From an uncultured Bacteroidales bacterium (GTDB lineage: Bacteria; Bacteroidota; Bacteroidia; Bacteroidales; Muribaculaceae), in contig CAMWNF010000002.1 of the NCBI GenBank assembly GCA_947175535.1, positions 1 through 62,061 of the forward strand: a stretch of DNA of 62,061 nucleotides, read 5' to 3'. Position 1 is the stretch's first letter. Each line of letters opens with the position of its first letter. This document shows positions 9,201 through 19,049 of the stretch, in pieces. The translations under genes were made by a program, and so were the position numbers. The notes under the pieces were generated by a model that saw nothing but the letters and a program-made list of their open reading frames with translations, made no database searches and had not been told where the DNA came from.

Positions 9201-12200
9201 ATGGAAAAAGTTAACGCACAGCGCCGACATAGACTTTTACTGAGAAAACTGCTGCCAGCGGCAACGGCATTGTTTGTCGCACTTGTGCCTTTTATGGCGC
9301 CCGGACAGCAGCAGGACAAACGCATGTCGCCACCGGCTCCGGCATCTTATCCGTCGTTAGTGCAGGAAGCGGATTCAATAATGCTGCCTATGGGTGCGTC
9401 ATTGACGGTGCCGCAGAGCTATGAAGACCTCATGTCTGATGAACTCGGCTATGACCTCACCACACCTTCAAACATCGTAACGACCGCGGATTATGACCCG
9501 GAATCGGGGAATTATATCGTGCGCACGCGCGTGGGCGAGTATGACATAGCGACACCGTTCATGCTCACTCCGACGCAGTACAACAACTGGCAGTTCCACA
9601 AGTCGATGCAGAAATATTTTCAGCAGCGCAATCTCGCCCAGGTGACTGAAAAGGAAAAACAACCGTTCAACATCCTCGATATGAACTTCGCGCTCGGACC
9701 GCTTGAGAAAATTTTCGGTCCCGGCGGTGTACAACTGAAAACGCAGGGTTCGGTGCAGGTGGCGATGGGCATCAAGAGCAACAAGACCGACAATCCTGCC
9801 CTACCGCTGTCTGCGCGCCGCAAAACTTATTTCGACTTTGACCAGAAAGTACAGGCAACCGTCAACGCTTCGGTCGGTGACCGCATGAAGTTCAACATGA
9901 CATACAACACTGACGCGACCTTCGATTTCGACTCCAAGAACCTCAAACTCGCCTACGAAGGCAAAGAGGATGATATCGTGAAAAGCATAGAAGCGGGTAA
10001 TGTGTCGCTGACTACGGGTTCATCTCTGATACGCGGAAGCACGGCTCTGTTCGGTATAAAATCAAAACTCCAGTTCGGCAAACTGACTGCAACCGCACTT
10101 GTATCTCAGCAGAATTCGGAATCAAAATCAGTCAGCACTCGTGGCGGTGTTCAGACAACAAAATTCTCGATTACAGCAGACCAATATGACCAGAACCGTC
10201 ACTTTTTCCTTGGACAATTTTTCCGCGAAAACTATGACCGTTTCGCGTCGAAACTGCCTTATGTATCTTCTGGAGTGAATATCACACGCATAGAAGTGTG
10301 GGTGACTAATAAAAACAGTAACTTCGCTCAATCGCGCAACTTCGTGGCGTTCATGGACCTCGGAGAAAGTACTAATCTTGCGTCTAACCACTGGATAGTC
10401 AACAACGCGCAGGCAAATCCGTCGAACGGGTCCAACAACCTCCTCGAAACGATAAAAAGCAGCTATCCAAATGCCCGAAACATCAATATGGTCACCCAGG
10501 CTCTCGAGCCGCTCTCGGCATTCGGCATCGAAGGCGGACGCGACTACGAAAAAGTCGAGAGCGCAAGACTGTTGAACTCTAACGAATACACTCTCAACAA
10601 GACTTTAGGCTATATCTCCATAAAAAGCGCGCTTAACTCCGACGAGGTGCTTGCCGTCGCCTATGAATATACTTATGGCGGTAAGGTCTATCAGGTCGGC
10701 GAATTCTCGAGTGACATAACCGCCACCGATCAGTCTCTTTACCTCAAAATGCTTAAAGGCACCACTTCCACACCTCAGCTTCCGGCATGGAAACTGATGA
10801 TGAAAAACATCTATTCGGTGGGCGGCAACCAGATACAGAAGAGCAATTTCAAGATGCAGGTGAAATATCTGAGTGACACCACAGGCACAGAAATCAACTA
10901 TCTCCCTGTTCCGGGTCTTAACAATCAGTCTCTGCTTCAGGTAATGGGTCTCGACCGCATAGATAACAACGAACAGTCGAACCCCGACGGATTTTTCGAT
11001 TTCATCGAAGGTTATACCGTTATCTCGCAGTCAGGTAAAATCATCTTCCCTGTTACTGAACCTTTCGGTCGTCACCTTGCGGCAAAAATCAACAATCCGG
11101 CTCTCGCCGAGCAATATGTCTATCAAGAACTTTACGACTCGACTCTGGTAGTCGCAAGACAGATAGCAAATAAAAATAAATTCGTCCTCACGGGTGAATA
11201 TCAGGCGTCGTCTGGTTCGCAAATCAGGCTTAACGCTATGAATGTGCCACGCGGATCGGTCATAGTGATGGCAGGTGGTGTACAGCTTATCGAGAACTCG
11301 GATTATACGGTCGATTATGCAATGGGTATAGTCACCATCACAAATCAGTCAATCATAGACTCCGGGCAAAGCATCAGTGTCACACTCGAAAATCAGTCGA
11401 TGTTCTCCACGCAACGGAAGACATTGCTCGGTCTTGACCTGCAATATCAGTTCAACAAACACTTCAATATCGGCGCAACCCTGCTCCACTTCTCTGAAAA
11501 AGCGCTTACTGAAAAGGTGAATATAGGCGACGAGGTCGTGAATAACTCCATGTTCGGCTTCAACCTAAGTTATAACAACGATTTCATGTGGCTGACAAAT
11601 CTTGTCAATAAAATCCCTACTGTCAACGCAGTGCAACCTTCACACCTCAGCCTTACGGCTGAGTATGCGCGACTGTTGCCACATGCACAGAAATCGGGTT
11701 CAAACCGCGGTTCGAGCTATGTCGATGACTTCGAGTCGACTCAGACAGGCATTGACTTGCGCTCGCCATACTCATGGTTCCTATCGTCCACACCATACGA
11801 ACCGGGATCTGACGCACTCTTCCCCGAAGCCGCTCTCAGCGACAACGTGGACTACGGTAAAAACCGCGCATTGCTCAACTGGTACTATATCGACCGCATG
11901 TTCACCCAGAAAAACTCGTCGCTCGCTCCGGGATATCTGAAAAGTGACCTCGCGCAGCTTTCTAATCCTTATGTCCGTGAGGTCACGTCACGCGAAATAT
12001 TCCCAGGTCGTCAGCTCAACTACGGCGAGTCACCCCTCATTCAGACACTCAATCTCTCGTTCTATCCGACCGAGCGCGGTCCCTACAACCTCGACGCCGA
12101 AAACATCGACGAACGTGGCAACCTGCTTAATCCGGAAAAACGCTGGGGTGGTATCATGCGACGTCTCGACAACACCAACTTCGAGCAGAGTAACATCGAA

Positions 12201-15200
12201 TATATCCAGTTCTGGATGATGAATCCATTCCTCGACCCTGAAAATCCGAATTACGAAGGCGGCGATTTCTACATAAATCTCGGAGAAATCTCGGAAGATA
12301 TCCTAAAAGACGGACTGAAGAGCTATGAAAACGGCATCCCTTACGACGGTAACGACCAGTTCCTGACCGAAACCAACTGGGGACGGGTATCGCGACAGAA
12401 CTCGCTTACTTATTCTTTTGACAACGCGTCGGGTTCGCGTCCGGTGCAGGACGTCGGTCTTGACGGTCTTCCTAACGATGATGAATTCATATTCCCGTCA
12501 TATCGCGATTATCTCGACCGTCTGCGCGCCAAACTTTCGCCGATGACAATAGCGGAAATGCAGGGCGATAAGTTCTCGCCGTTCAACGACCCGGCAGGTG
12601 ACAACTATCACTTTTATCGCGGATATGACTACGACGAGGAGCGCCTCGGAGTGTTGGCGCGCTATAAGCGATATAACGGAGTCGAGGGTAACTCGCTTTC
12701 ACCGGAAGACGCGTCGGACCCGCTCTATCAGTCATCCAAGAGCACACCTGATGTCGAAGACATAAATCAAGATAACACGCTTAACGAGTACGAACGCTAT
12801 TTCCAGTATAAGATTTCTATCCGACCGGAAGACCTTGTCGTGGGTAAGAATTATATTACAGACAAACAGGTCTCGATTGTTCCCACGGTCGATGGCAAAG
12901 ACCCGGAGGTCGAATGGTATCAGTTCAAGATACCTTTGGCTGATTTCGAACGTAAGGTCGGTTCAATCAATGACTTTTCAACCATTCGCTTCATAAGGAT
13001 GTTCATGACTGGCTTCAAGGCTGTTACACACCTGCGTTTCGCGACCCTCGAACTCGTCCGCGGCGAATGGCGTGGCTATGATTTTAACCTTAATTCCCGC
13101 GGTGAAGCTCCTGCAGAAGGTCAGCTCGACGTGTCGGTCGTAAATATCGAGGAAAACGCCGAACGTGAACCCGTCAATTACGTTCTGCCTCCGGGTGTTA
13201 CACGAATCACCGATCCCGGACAGAGTCAGATTGTGCAGCTCAACGAACAGTCGATGTCGTTGAAAGTTACAGACCTTAATGCAGGCGACGCTCGTGGCGT
13301 ATACCGTAACACGATGCTTGACCTCCGCAATTACAAACGTCTGCAAATGTGGGTTCACGCAGAAGCTCTTATCGATAATTACACCAATCTTCGGTCCGGC
13401 GAGATGTCACTGTTTGTCAGACTCGGTTCTGACGTCAAGAGCAACTATTACGAATATGAGGTGCCCCTCACGCTCACACCTCCCGGAAAATATAACACAT
13501 ATGAAAATTCCGAACGCGAAGCCGTGTGGCCGCAAAGCAACTATCTTAATTTCAACTTACAGAGCCTTGTTGACTTGAAGAAACAACGCAATGCAGCCAA
13601 ACGTAACGAAGAAAGCGGAGTTGGCTTCGCCACACTTTTTACAGGAAGAGACCCTGACAATGAACGTAACCGCATGGCAGTTATCGGTAATCCGTCGTTG
13701 AGCGACGTGAGAGTCGTGCTTATCGGCGTACGCAACAACTCGACATCCACAAAGGCTGGAACCGTATGGGTCAATGAGTTAAAAGTAACTGATTTCAACG
13801 AAGAAGGCGGTTGGGCTGCCAAAGCCAACGCAACACTCAATGTTTCTGATATAGCCACACTCAACTTCGGTGCGCATATCGAGACCTCGGGTTTCGGTAG
13901 CGTGGACCAATCTCTGAACGAACGTCGTCTCGACGATTACGAACAATATAATTTTGCCGTTCAGGGTGATGTCGGCAGACTATTGCCGGAAAAAGTTAAA
14001 CTTCGCGCGCCTGTCTATTATTCTATTTCGAAAGAAAAAACATCTCCTAAATACAATCCGCTCGATCAGGACGTATTGCTCAAAGATGCACTTGATGAAT
14101 GCGAGACCAAGCATGAACGCGACTCAATATCCAATTATGCCGTAGACCGTGCCACTGTCGAGAATTTCTCACTTTCAGGGCTGAAATTCGATGTCAAAAG
14201 TAAGAATCCAATGCCATGGGACCCGGCTAACTTCTCGATAAATTTCTCGTTCAACAAACAGTCAAAAATGGACCCCACGACTGAATATGAGAACACTAAT
14301 GACTATCGCGGCTCGCTCCAATACAGCTACTCACCTTATTTCAAGGCATTCAAACCGTTCAAAGGTCTAAAATCAAAATCCAAGAATGCCAAATTCTTGA
14401 AAGAGTGGGAACTGAACTGGTTGCCGACCACAATATCATTCATGACAAATATCTCGCGCTACTATTACGAACAGCAGACGCGTTCGGAAACTGACATGAT
14501 GTTCCAGCTGCCTGTATCGGTAAGCAAAAACTTCTTATGGGACCGCCAGTTATCTCTAAACTGGAATATCACCAAGACTTTATCTGTCACATTCAACTCC
14601 AATACGTCGGCTCGTATAGAGGAAACTGTAGGTGCAGTCAACCGAAAACTGTTCCCCGACAAATATAGGGAATGGAAAGACACCGTGTGGCAAAGTATAT
14701 TGTCGATGGGTACGCCGTGGGCTTACAATCAGACATTCACAGCGCAGTACCGCGCACCGTTCAGCAAGATACCGTTCCTCGATTTCCTTACCGGTTCGGT
14801 CAGCTACAACGCAACATACCGCTGGGACCGTGGTGCGACCATCGACGGCATCAGTGTCGGCAACAGCATCGCTAATCAGGGAGCATGGACGGCAGACGGA
14901 CGCCTTAACTTCGAGAATATCTACAATAAGGTGCCTATTCTTAAAGAAGTCAACAAGCGTTTCAACAACAATCGCCGGCAGACGACAACAAAAAACAAAC
15001 CTAAGCCAAAAAAATTCGAGCGTAGCTACGCACTCCTACCCGATTCAAACCTCGTCATAACGCACAATCTGCGTAATAAAAAGGTCAAATTGTCGGCAAC
15101 TGATACTGACGGGAAACCGACGCCGGTCAAAATGCGTGTGATTGACCAGAACAGCATAGAGATACTCACGCATGGAGATAAAAATCTCAAATTCACCGTT

Positions 15201-16664
15201 ACCGAAATCCTTGAAGAGAAGAAACCTGCGATACAGAATATAGGTGAATATGCGCTGAGAGTAATCATGTCGCCGCGCAATGTATCGTTGCGCTACCGAA
15301 ATACCCATAGCATGTCGCTTCCGCTTTTCAGACCTGATATCGGTAATATTTTCGGACAAAGTCAGTCATACGGTCCTATGTCGCCGGGTCTCGATTTCGC
15401 CTTCGGATTCTCCGGCGAGTCATATATCGACAAAGCTATGTCTCGCGGATGGCTTATTACAAATGACGGACAGACTTCACCTGCAATGTGGTCGCACACC
15501 AACGAATTGAACATAGAAACCAATTTTGAGATATTCAAAGGTTTCAAGATACAACTGACATTCAATCGAACCGACAATCGCACCCGTCAGGTTCAATTCA
15601 TGTATGAAGGAATGCCGACATCACTTTCCGGTTCTTATACAAAGACGCACTGCGCGTTTGCAAGTGCTCTTAAATCTTCCAAAGCCGACAAGGGCTACCA
15701 GTCTGAAGCATTCACCAACTTCCTCAACTATATTCCGACAGTGCGCGCCAGAGTCGAAGCTCAATATGCCGGACTCACCTACCCCGACGCCGGATTTATC
15801 GCAGGTACATCTCAGGCAGGGATGCCATTCGACCCTGAAATCGGCGGTATCAGCGAGACATCAAGCGATGTTCTTATCCCCGCGTTCGTCGCCGCCTACA
15901 GCGGCAGTAGTCCGTCGACGGTCACTCTCGACCCCTTCCCGTCATTCGCAACTGTTCTACCGAACTGGCGTATCACTTACGACGGTCTTATCAATCTCGG
16001 CAATATGCGTAAGATTTTCAAGACCTTCACTCTCAATCATGCATATCAATGCACTTATAGCGTAGGTTCGTATTCATCTTATCTCAACTGGATTGCGGCA
16101 GACGGAAGCAATCTCGGTTTCGCACTTGACGCATTGACCGGTCAGCCGATACCTTCATCTCCCTATAATATTTCATCTGTAGCGATAAACGAAAGTTTCG
16201 CTCCGCTCATAGGCGTGAACGCCACAATGCAGAATAATGTGAAATTTTCAGCCGAATATCGCGATAAACGAACACTTACTCTAAACTCGTCAGCGGGTCA
16301 GATAGTCGAAGCATCGACACGCGGCATGACATTCGGCGCAGGATATAAATTTGTCAATTTCAATACGGTTCTGAAAATGAAAGGCTCTCAGAAGGGTGTA
16401 AGTAACGACCTTGACCTTGAAGCGAACGTATCGATACAGAACAATCAAGCCCTTATCCGACGCATCGAAAGCAACTACACACAAGCGACGAGCGGAACAA
16501 AGACCGTAAACATCAACTTCACAGCGAAATACATTCTAAGCCGACGTGTGACACTCTCTGCATACTTCGATCATCAGGTCAATACACCCATTGTGACGAA
16601 CAGCGCATTCCCGACGACAAATACGTCTTACGGCATTTCGATGAACCTTTCGCTTGCACGTTAG
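9201..16664 (+). CDS. sprA: Type IX secretion system outer-membrane translocon SprA/Sov
   Basis: 2487 residues, about the size of Flavobacterium SprA and Porphyromonas Sov (roughly 2400-2500). A signal peptide (hydrophobic stretch LLPAATALFVALVPFMA) leads into the typical SprA N-terminus (NWQFHKSMQKYFQQRN, ILDMNFALGPLEKIFGPGG) and a very long transmembrane beta-barrel region ending in a C-terminal strand (YGISMNLSLAR). SprA forms the giant 36-strand barrel through which T9SS cargo crosses the outer membrane. No frameshift is seen over the whole 7.5 kb. The other core T9SS genes lie 35 kb further on in this window (porT-porN). A cation transporter starts 10 bp downstream and may share the transcript. 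Confidence 0.96.
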   Translation: MEKVNAQRRHRLLLRKLLPAATALFVALVPFMAPGQQQDKRMSPPAPASYPSLVQEADSIMLPMGASLTVPQSYEDLMSDELGYDLTTPSNIVTTADYDPESGNYIVRTRVGEYDIATPFMLTPTQYNNWQFHKSMQKYFQQRNLAQVTEKEKQPFNILDMNFALGPLEKIFGPGGVQLKTQGSVQVAMGIKSNKTDNPALPLSARRKTYFDFDQKVQATVNASVGDRMKFNMTYNTDATFDFDSKNLKLAYEGKEDDIVKSIEAGNVSLTTGSSLIRGSTALFGIKSKLQFGKLTATALVSQQNSESKSVSTRGGVQTTKFSITADQYDQNRHFFLGQFFRENYDRFASKLPYVSSGVNITRIEVWVTNKNSNFAQSRNFVAFMDLGESTNLASNHWIVNNAQANPSNGSNNLLETIKSSYPNARNINMVTQALEPLSAFGIEGGRDYEKVESARLLNSNEYTLNKTLGYISIKSALNSDEVLAVAYEYTYGGKVYQVGEFSSDITATDQSLYLKMLKGTTSTPQLPAWKLMMKNIYSVGGNQIQKSNFKMQVKYLSDTTGTEINYLPVPGLNNQSLLQVMGLDRIDNNEQSNPDGFFDFIEGYTVISQSGKIIFPVTEPFGRHLAAKINNPALAEQYVYQELYDSTLVVARQIANKNKFVLTGEYQASSGSQIRLNAMNVPRGSVIVMAGGVQLIENSDYTVDYAMGIVTITNQSIIDSGQSISVTLENQSMFSTQRKTLLGLDLQYQFNKHFNIGATLLHFSEKALTEKVNIGDEVVNNSMFGFNLSYNNDFMWLTNLVNKIPTVNAVQPSHLSLTAEYARLLPHAQKSGSNRGSSYVDDFESTQTGIDLRSPYSWFLSSTPYEPGSDALFPEAALSDNVDYGKNRALLNWYYIDRMFTQKNSSLAPGYLKSDLAQLSNPYVREVTSREIFPGRQLNYGESPLIQTLNLSFYPTERGPYNLDAENIDERGNLLNPEKRWGGIMRRLDNTNFEQSNIEYIQFWMMNPFLDPENPNYEGGDFYINLGEISEDILKDGLKSYENGIPYDGNDQFLTETNWGRVSRQNSLTYSFDNASGSRPVQDVGLDGLPNDDEFIFPSYRDYLDRLRAKLSPMTIAEMQGDKFSPFNDPAGDNYHFYRGYDYDEERLGVLARYKRYNGVEGNSLSPEDASDPLYQSSKSTPDVEDINQDNTLNEYERYFQYKISIRPEDLVVGKNYITDKQVSIVPTVDGKDPEVEWYQFKIPLADFERKVGSINDFSTIRFIRMFMTGFKAVTHLRFATLELVRGEWRGYDFNLNSRGEAPAEGQLDVSVVNIEENAEREPVNYVLPPGVTRITDPGQSQIVQLNEQSMSLKVTDLNAGDARGVYRNTMLDLRNYKRLQMWVHAEALIDNYTNLRSGEMSLFVRLGSDVKSNYYEYEVPLTLTPPGKYNTYENSEREAVWPQSNYLNFNLQSLVDLKKQRNAAKRNEESGVGFATLFTGRDPDNERNRMAVIGNPSLSDVRVVLIGVRNNSTSTKAGTVWVNELKVTDFNEEGGWAAKANATLNVSDIATLNFGAHIETSGFGSVDQSLNERRLDDYEQYNFAVQGDVGRLLPEKVKLRAPVYYSISKEKTSPKYNPLDQDVLLKDALDECETKHERDSISNYAVDRATVENFSLSGLKFDVKSKNPMPWDPANFSINFSFNKQSKMDPTTEYENTNDYRGSLQYSYSPYFKAFKPFKGLKSKSKNAKFLKEWELNWLPTTISFMTNISRYYYEQQTRSETDMMFQLPVSVSKNFLWDRQLSLNWNITKTLSVTFNSNTSARIEETVGAVNRKLFPDKYREWKDTVWQSILSMGTPWAYNQTFTAQYRAPFSKIPFLDFLTGSVSYNATYRWDRGATIDGISVGNSIANQGAWTADGRLNFENIYNKVPILKEVNKRFNNNRRQTTTKNKPKPKKFERSYALLPDSNLVITHNLRNKKVKLSATDTDGKPTPVKMRVIDQNSIEILTHGDKNLKFTVTEILEEKKPAIQNIGEYALRVIMSPRNVSLRYRNTHSMSLPLFRPDIGNIFGQSQSYGPMSPGLDFAFGFSGESYIDKAMSRGWLITNDGQTSPAMWSHTNELNIETNFEIFKGFKIQLTFNRTDNRTRQVQFMYEGMPTSLSGSYTKTHCAFASALKSSKADKGYQSEAFTNFLNYIPTVRARVEAQYAGLTYPDAGFIAGTSQAGMPFDPEIGGISETSSDVLIPAFVAAYSGSSPSTVTLDPFPSFATVLPNWRITYDGLINLGNMRKIFKTFTLNHAYQCTYSVGSYSSYLNWIAADGSNLGFALDALTGQPIPSSPYNISSVAINESFAPLIGVNATMQNNVKFSAEYRDKRTLTLNSSAGQIVEASTRGMTFGAGYKFVNFNTVLKMKGSQKGVSNDLDLEANVSIQNNQALIRRIESNYTQATSGTKTVNINFTAKYILSRRVTLSAYFDHQVNTPIVTNSAFPTTNTSYGISMNLSLAR

Positions 16665-16674
16665 TTTGTAAGGT

Positions 16675-17583
16675 ATGGACGCACGCGAAAAAGAATTATA
16701 TAAGGTAACGCTTATCGGCACGGCAGTAAATGCCGTATTGATAGTGCTGAAATTCATCGCCGGTTTTGTCGGACGAAGTTCGGCAATGGTTGCCGATGCT
16801 GTTCATTCGCTCAGCGACTTTGTGACGGATATAATAGTGCTGGTTTTCGTCAAAATCGCCGGAAAACCTCGAGACAAAAGCCATGACTACGGCCACGGCA
16901 AATTTGAGACGTTCGCCACAATGATTATAGGATTTATTCTTGTTTTGGCTGGTATAGGGCTGATGATTAACGGAATAAAGCTTGTAATTCACAGTATCAA
17001 AGGCAATCTCCTGCCGGAACCGACTATGCTCGCACTGTCTATAGCAGTCGTATCGATTGTCTCAAAGGAATGGCTCTACAGATATACGGTAAAGGTCGGA
17101 CAGAAGTTTAATTCCCAGGCTGTTATTGCCAACGCATGGCATCACAGAAGCGACGCTATTTCATCAATAGGCACATTAATAGGCATCTCTGGCGCGATGT
17201 TTCTCGGTGCGAAATGGCGAATACTCGATCCGATAGCAGCCATTGTGGTCAGCCTGTTTATCATCAAAAGCGGTTATGATATAATGAAACCCGCCATAGC
17301 CGAGCTTCTTGAGGCATCATTACCCGAGGATGAGGAACAAGAGATATTATCACTGGTCAAAGGTGTTCCGGGTATCGGTTATGTCCATAACCTGCGTACG
17401 CGAAGAATAGGCAACGATATAGCAGTAGATTTACATGCAAAAATGGACGGTCATCTATCATTAGCTACCGCTCATGAACTGGCTACGGAAGCAGAAAATG
17501 CAATAAAAAAACGTTTCGGAGAAAATTCAATCATCAACATCCACATGGAGCCGCTTCGTCTGCCTAATCCAACAGATAAATGA
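16675..17583 (+). CDS. Cation diffusion facilitator (CDF) family metal efflux transporter
   Basis: 302 residues with the CDF layout: six membrane helices in residues 1-205, then a cytoplasmic ferredoxin-like domain (LPEDEEQEILSLVKGVPGIGYVHNL onward). The metal-site helices are visible: HSLSDFVTD in TM2 (HxxxD) and ANAWHHRSDAISS in TM5 (HxxxD). CDF proteins exchange cytoplasmic Zn2+, Fe2+ or Mn2+ for protons. The first site has H/D rather than the D/D pair common in Mn exporters, which suits Zn or Fe, but the metal cannot be assigned from sequence alone. It follows sprA by 10 bp. Confidence 0.94.
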   Translation: MDAREKELYKVTLIGTAVNAVLIVLKFIAGFVGRSSAMVADAVHSLSDFVTDIIVLVFVKIAGKPRDKSHDYGHGKFETFATMIIGFILVLAGIGLMINGIKLVIHSIKGNLLPEPTMLALSIAVVSIVSKEWLYRYTVKVGQKFNSQAVIANAWHHRSDAISSIGTLIGISGAMFLGAKWRILDPIAAIVVSLFIIKSGYDIMKPAIAELLEASLPEDEEQEILSLVKGVPGIGYVHNLRTRRIGNDIAVDLHAKMDGHLSLATAHELATEAENAIKKRFGENSIINIHMEPLRLPNPTDK

Positions 17584-17636
17584 GAGAAAGGCAAGTAAGT
17601 ATTGGTAAGGTATTTAGGGCATGTCTTGAAAATAAA

Positions 17637-17668
17637 TTTGCGTAATTGAAAAAAAGATTCTAAATTTG
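17637..17668 (+). promoter_or_regulatory. Promoter of tRNA-Cys
   Basis: A TTTG -33 box (17637-17640), exactly 20 bp spacer, then a perfect -7 box TAAATTTG (17661-17668). The tRNA begins 22 bp downstream. Confidence 0.75.
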
Positions 17669-17689
17669 CACTCGCAATCACCACCAAAT

Positions 17690-17763
17690 GGTTCCTTGGC
17701 CGAGTGGTTAGGCACCGGTCTGCAAAACCGTTTACAGCAGTTCGATTCTGCTAGGAACCTCCA
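17690..17763 (+). tRNA. tRNA-Cys (GCA)
   Basis: Cloverleaf with acceptor GGTTCCT/AGGAACC, D arm GCCGAGTGGTTAGGC, anticodon loop CTGCAAA (anticodon GCA), T arm AGCAG-TTCGATT-CTGCT, discriminator T and an encoded CCA at 17761-17763. The outermost anticodon-stem pair is a C/T mismatch. Confidence 0.96.
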
Positions 17764-17790
17764 AAAAAGCCCGCAATCGCGGGCTTTTTT
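17763..17790 (+). terminator. Intrinsic terminator after tRNA-Cys
   Basis: Stem GCCCGC-AATC-GCGGGC (17769-17774/17779-17784) flanked by A6 and T6, so it can work in both directions. Confidence 0.9.
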
Positions 17791-17836
17791 ATTTTAATTG
17801 GTCAAATTGGACTCATCGGAGGACCAATCCTGTCTC

Positions 17837-17870
17837 GGCGGATGCTCCACGGAGCATCCCTACTAATTGG
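17837..17870 (-). repeat. REP-like GTAG-led hairpin
   Basis: Perfect 9-bp inverted repeat GGATGCTCC-AC-GGAGCATCC at 17840-17859. On the minus strand GTAG stands directly 5' of the hairpin, as in REP sequences recognised by REP-associated transposases. Flanks (GGC before, CTACTnnTTGG after, plus strand) match the element at 20002-20035 although the stems differ completely. Confidence 0.6.
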
Positions 17871-17882
17871 GTAAATGGAAGC

Positions 17883-18644
17883 TCAGTCTATTTGGAGATC
17901 GGAGGAGAGGATTTCGAAATCTGAGCCGTCGAAGCGTGTTAGCAGATATGTGTCTTCGAGAGTTAATCGCATACCGGAGATTTTGTCATCGGCAGATTCA
18001 AAAGTCCAGTTGACCCGCTTGACATCAGTGAAAGTAAATGTAACTTCAGTATTGTCTCCATTTTGCACGGATGCCGTTACTTTATGGGTGGCGCGATCAA
18101 AATTCACAGCTGAAATATGACCGCCTTTCAGATTTTCAGCGGTAGCTTTGAGGATTTCGCCTCTCGTCACGCGCAGTGCAGCAACCGGGTCAATACCTCC
18201 TTCATATCGAACCATATCAGCCGAATATGTCATTGCTTCGTCGAAAGCACGCATAACATAATCGGTTTCGTTTTCATGGAGCAGTTTTGGATAAGGCGAC
18301 GGTTTGAACTCAGTGTGATAGTATAGACTGCCTCGCTGGAGTGGTTTGAATGGCACGGGCGCACTCTGCAGTACGCGAAGACGCATCCAAGGAATTCTTG
18401 AAGAAGTCTTTTGCCATTTACGCAGGTCATTTCTCGGGTCGACTTCACTGAAATCCAAATCAAGTGCTTCAATCTCAAGTTTTCCTATCATCTGGAGAAC
18501 CGGACTCGACGCATAGAAAAACACAAGATCACCGACTTCAAACTTGAAACGTCCGAAAGTCGGCCAGTCGAGAGTCTCGCCAGGCACAAGCGCCTCACTC
18601 ATTTTGAAATGGGAGGGTTTCGTTGTAAATACCCATTTTCTCAT
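17883..18644 (-). CDS. EVE-domain protein with an unrecognised C-terminal half
   Basis: 253 residues. The N-terminal 120 residues match the EVE (PUA-like) fold: MRKWVFTTKPSHFKMSEAL, TFGRFKFEVGDLVFFYAS and IGKLEIEALDLDF reproduce its W..T.P opening and GD.vffY strand. EVE domains bind modified bases in DNA or RNA and often accompany modification-dependent restriction or RNA-modification functions. The rest (about 130-253: EAMTYSADMVRYEGGIDPV, LKGGHISAVNFDRATHKV, VKRVNWTFESADDKI) is not recognised; it looks like a mixed alpha/beta domain. No nuclease or methylase is adjacent. The gene is single, between tRNA-Cys and the winged-helix operon. The EVE call is fairly sure; the role is unknown. Confidence 0.75.
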   Translation of the reverse strand: MRKWVFTTKPSHFKMSEALVPGETLDWPTFGRFKFEVGDLVFFYASSPVLQMIGKLEIEALDLDFSEVDPRNDLRKWQKTSSRIPWMRLRVLQSAPVPFKPLQRGSLYYHTEFKPSPYPKLLHENETDYVMRAFDEAMTYSADMVRYEGGIDPVAALRVTRGEILKATAENLKGGHISAVNFDRATHKVTASVQNGDNTEVTFTFTDVKRVNWTFESADDKISGMRLTLEDTYLLTRFDGSDFEILSSDLQID

Positions 18645-18722
18645 TCTAATAAGATAACGATTTACAGTCAGTAAGAGTTTATATTATTTATTCAAGAATT
18701 ATGACACGCTATTACCCGCTTC

Positions 18723-18750
18723 AGGGCGAAGTCGAAAGCGACCTCGCCCT
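18723..18750 (-). terminator. Hairpin downstream of the winged-helix operon
   Basis: Stem AGGGCGA/TCGCCCT enclosing GTCG-AAAG-CGAC. It lies 20 bp beyond the stop of the leftward operon. No T-run follows on the minus strand, so terminator function is only plausible. Confidence 0.45.
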
Positions 18751-18770
18751 AATGAAAGTTCTACTGCCGG

Positions 18771-19049
18771 TCAGCCGATATAATCGCGGAGAGCGTCTAC
18801 ATAGTCTTCAAAGGCTTTGCGACCGCGAGGGGTGATGCGACAGACTGTGCGTGTCTTTTTACCTACAAAACCTTTCTCTACCGTAATGTAATCGGCAGCG
18901 GAGAGTTTATCGAGCTGAACACTGAGATTTCCAGCTGTAGATTCGGTTTTTTCTTTGAGAAAAACAAAATCTGCCTCCTCAACATTCATAAGAACTGACA
19001 TGACTGCCAGACGCAACTGAGAGTGCAACAAAGGATTGAGTTCTCTCAT
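18771..19049 (-). CDS. Small winged-helix transcriptional regulator
   Basis: 92 residues covering a single winged-helix DNA-binding domain: LRLAVMSVLMNVEEADFVFL (helix 1-2), TESTAGNLSVQLDKLSAADYI (recognition helix, ArsR/MarR-like) and the wing VGKKTRTVCRITPRGRKAFEDYV. It fits the family of short winged-helix regulators often encoded with a membrane protein. Its ATG overlaps the stop of the upstream membrane gene by 4 bp (19046-19049), so the two are translationally coupled. The operon promoter carries two copies of one palindrome, which makes autoregulation likely. The signal it senses is unknown. Confidence 0.85.
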   Translation of the reverse strand: MRELNPLLHSQLRLAVMSVLMNVEEADFVFLKEKTESTAGNLSVQLDKLSAADYITVEKGFVGKKTRTVCRITPRGRKAFEDYVDALRDYIG

